The position numbers and the translations under genes are program-made. The notes beneath the pieces are model-generated. The model ran no database searches. It saw only the letters and a program-made list of their open reading frames with translations, and was not told where the DNA came from. Below, in pieces: positions 63,284 through 64,000 of a stretch of DNA of 64,000 nt (its first letter is position 1; each line of letters starts with the position of its first letter). Origin of the DNA: Caviibacter abscessus (GTDB lineage Bacteria; Fusobacteriota; Fusobacteriia; Fusobacteriales; Leptotrichiaceae); assembly GCF_001517835.1 (NCBI RefSeq), contig NZ_LOQG01000003.1, positions 23,288 through 87,287 on the forward strand, read 5' to 3'.

Positions 63284-63344
63284 GTAAATTATAAATAATA
63301 TTCAAAAAGTATGGATATATTCAAAAGAAAGGAAGTGCAATAGT

Positions 63345-64000
63345 TTGAATGATGGTGTGTTGTTGGACATAAAAAAGCTTAGTACAAGTTTTCGTATAAA
63401 AGATGTTTATTATAATGCAGTTGACAATGTAGATATAAGCTTAAGACGTAATGAAGTTTTGGCAATAGTTGGAGAATCAGGGTGTGGAAAAAGCACACTT
63501 GCAACATCTATTATAGGACTACATAACCCAATTAATACGAAAATTGACGGAGAAATTAATTTCCAGAATAAAAACTTAGTAGGTTTAAATGAAAATGAAT
63601 ATAATAAAATAAGAGGAAATAAAATAGGAATGATATTTCAAGATCCTTTATCAGCTCTAAATCCACTAATGAGAATTGGAGAACAAATAGAAGAAGGTTT
63701 GTTATATCATACAAATTATAACAAAGAAGAAAGAAAGCAAAAAGTGCTTGAACTGGTTAAACAAGTTGGTATACCTAATCCAGAAAGAGTTATAAGAAGA
63801 TTTCCGCACGAATTATCAGGAGGAATGCGTCAAAGAGTAATAATTGCAATTGCACTTTCATGTAAACCTGACATATTAATTTGTGATGAACCTACAACAG
63901 CACTTGACGTTACAATACAAGCACAAATACTTGATTTAATAAGACAATTAAAAGATGAAATAAAAGCAGGAATAATATTAATAACACATGATTTAGGTGT
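63345..64000 (+). CDS. Oligopeptide/dipeptide ABC transporter ATPase, OppD-like (partial, C-terminus outside window)
   Basis: An open frame from TTG 63345 runs off the right edge after 218 codons. It contains the Walker A GESGCGKST, Q-loop MIFQDPLSALNP, signature LSGGMRQR, Walker B ICDEPTTALD and the switch His in LITHDLG, spaced as in OppD/DppD; the LSALNPLMRIGEQI stretch is typical of the peptide subfamily. The TTG start has GGAAG nine bases upstream; no ATG is in frame nearby. It should be followed by OppF and permease genes. Together with the OppA lipoprotein at 47408-48916 it supports peptide uptake. Confidence 0.9.
   Translation, partial: MNDGVLLDIKKLSTSFRIKDVYYNAVDNVDISLRRNEVLAIVGESGCGKSTLATSIIGLHNPINTKIDGEINFQNKNLVGLNENEYNKIRGNKIGMIFQDPLSALNPLMRIGEQIEEGLLYHTNYNKEERKQKVLELVKQVGIPNPERVIRRFPHELSGGMRQRVIIAIALSCKPDILICDEPTTALDVTIQAQILDLIRQLKDEIKAGIILITHDLG

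Overview
The window is a very AT-rich bacterial chromosome segment (by eye well under 35% GC) in which genes occupy almost every base. Gram-negative envelope proteins (OmpA-type porin, an autotransporter with a C-terminal barrel, periplasmic ZinT, class B acid phosphatase) sit beside features more typical of Firmicutes (glmS ribozyme, RNase M5, PRD/PTS regulators, BglG-type control). That mixture and the base composition fit Fusobacteriota, most likely the Leptotrichiaceae (Sneathia/Streptobacillus/Leptotrichia). This assignment is inferred from gene content; no 16S gene is present.

Layout. 1-3539 (minus): a truncated HxlR regulator, a pair of exported phosphoesterases (class B acid phosphatase and a 2H-fold protein), six tRNA genes (Glu, Val, Asp, Thr, Tyr, then Gln) bracketing ybaB, and a nitroreductase. 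3637-16657 (plus): a long collinear run gyrB-gyrA-usp-membrane protein-pheS-pheT-lipoprotein-pepF(broken)-HAD phosphatase. 16750-18808: glmS under a self-cleaving glmS ribozyme. 19168-22324: proX, a 49-residue ORF, pepD, and an unusual RNase M5/NMN adenylyltransferase fusion. 22529-30023: a two-gene surface locus, an outer-membrane barrel with a proline-rich insert followed by a 1680-residue subtilisin-like autotransporter. 30161-31471: enolase.

31549-38464 (minus): MFS transporter-mutS-alaS-ruvX. 38630-39610: OmpA-family protein. 39657-40688 (minus): ZinT with an extra N-terminal domain. 40867-44263 (minus): HMA protein-rnhA-miaB-rho. 44310-46419: a polytopic membrane protein divergent from a small membrane protein/XRE regulator pair. 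46437-50640 (minus): recR-metK-oppA-histidine acid phosphatase. 50704-53950 (minus): glycolytic genes pfkA-pyk and gpmA. 54241-57279 (plus): pflB and its activase pflA. 57417-63194 (plus): a PRD regulator, an ascorbate-type PTS (EIIA, EIIB, EIIC) and a split transketolase, a self-contained sugar uptake and pentose-phosphate entry operon. 63345 to the right edge: start of an oligopeptide ABC transporter ATPase (OppD-like).

Together enolase, Pfk, Pyk, Gpm and Pfl describe a fermentative glycolytic anaerobe that also takes up peptides (OppA, OppD, PepD). I found no CRISPR array, insertion sequence, prophage or integrase. The most unusual items are the RNase M5-NMNAT fusion, the barrel/subtilisin surface locus, the doubly broken pepF, and several palindromic candidate operators.
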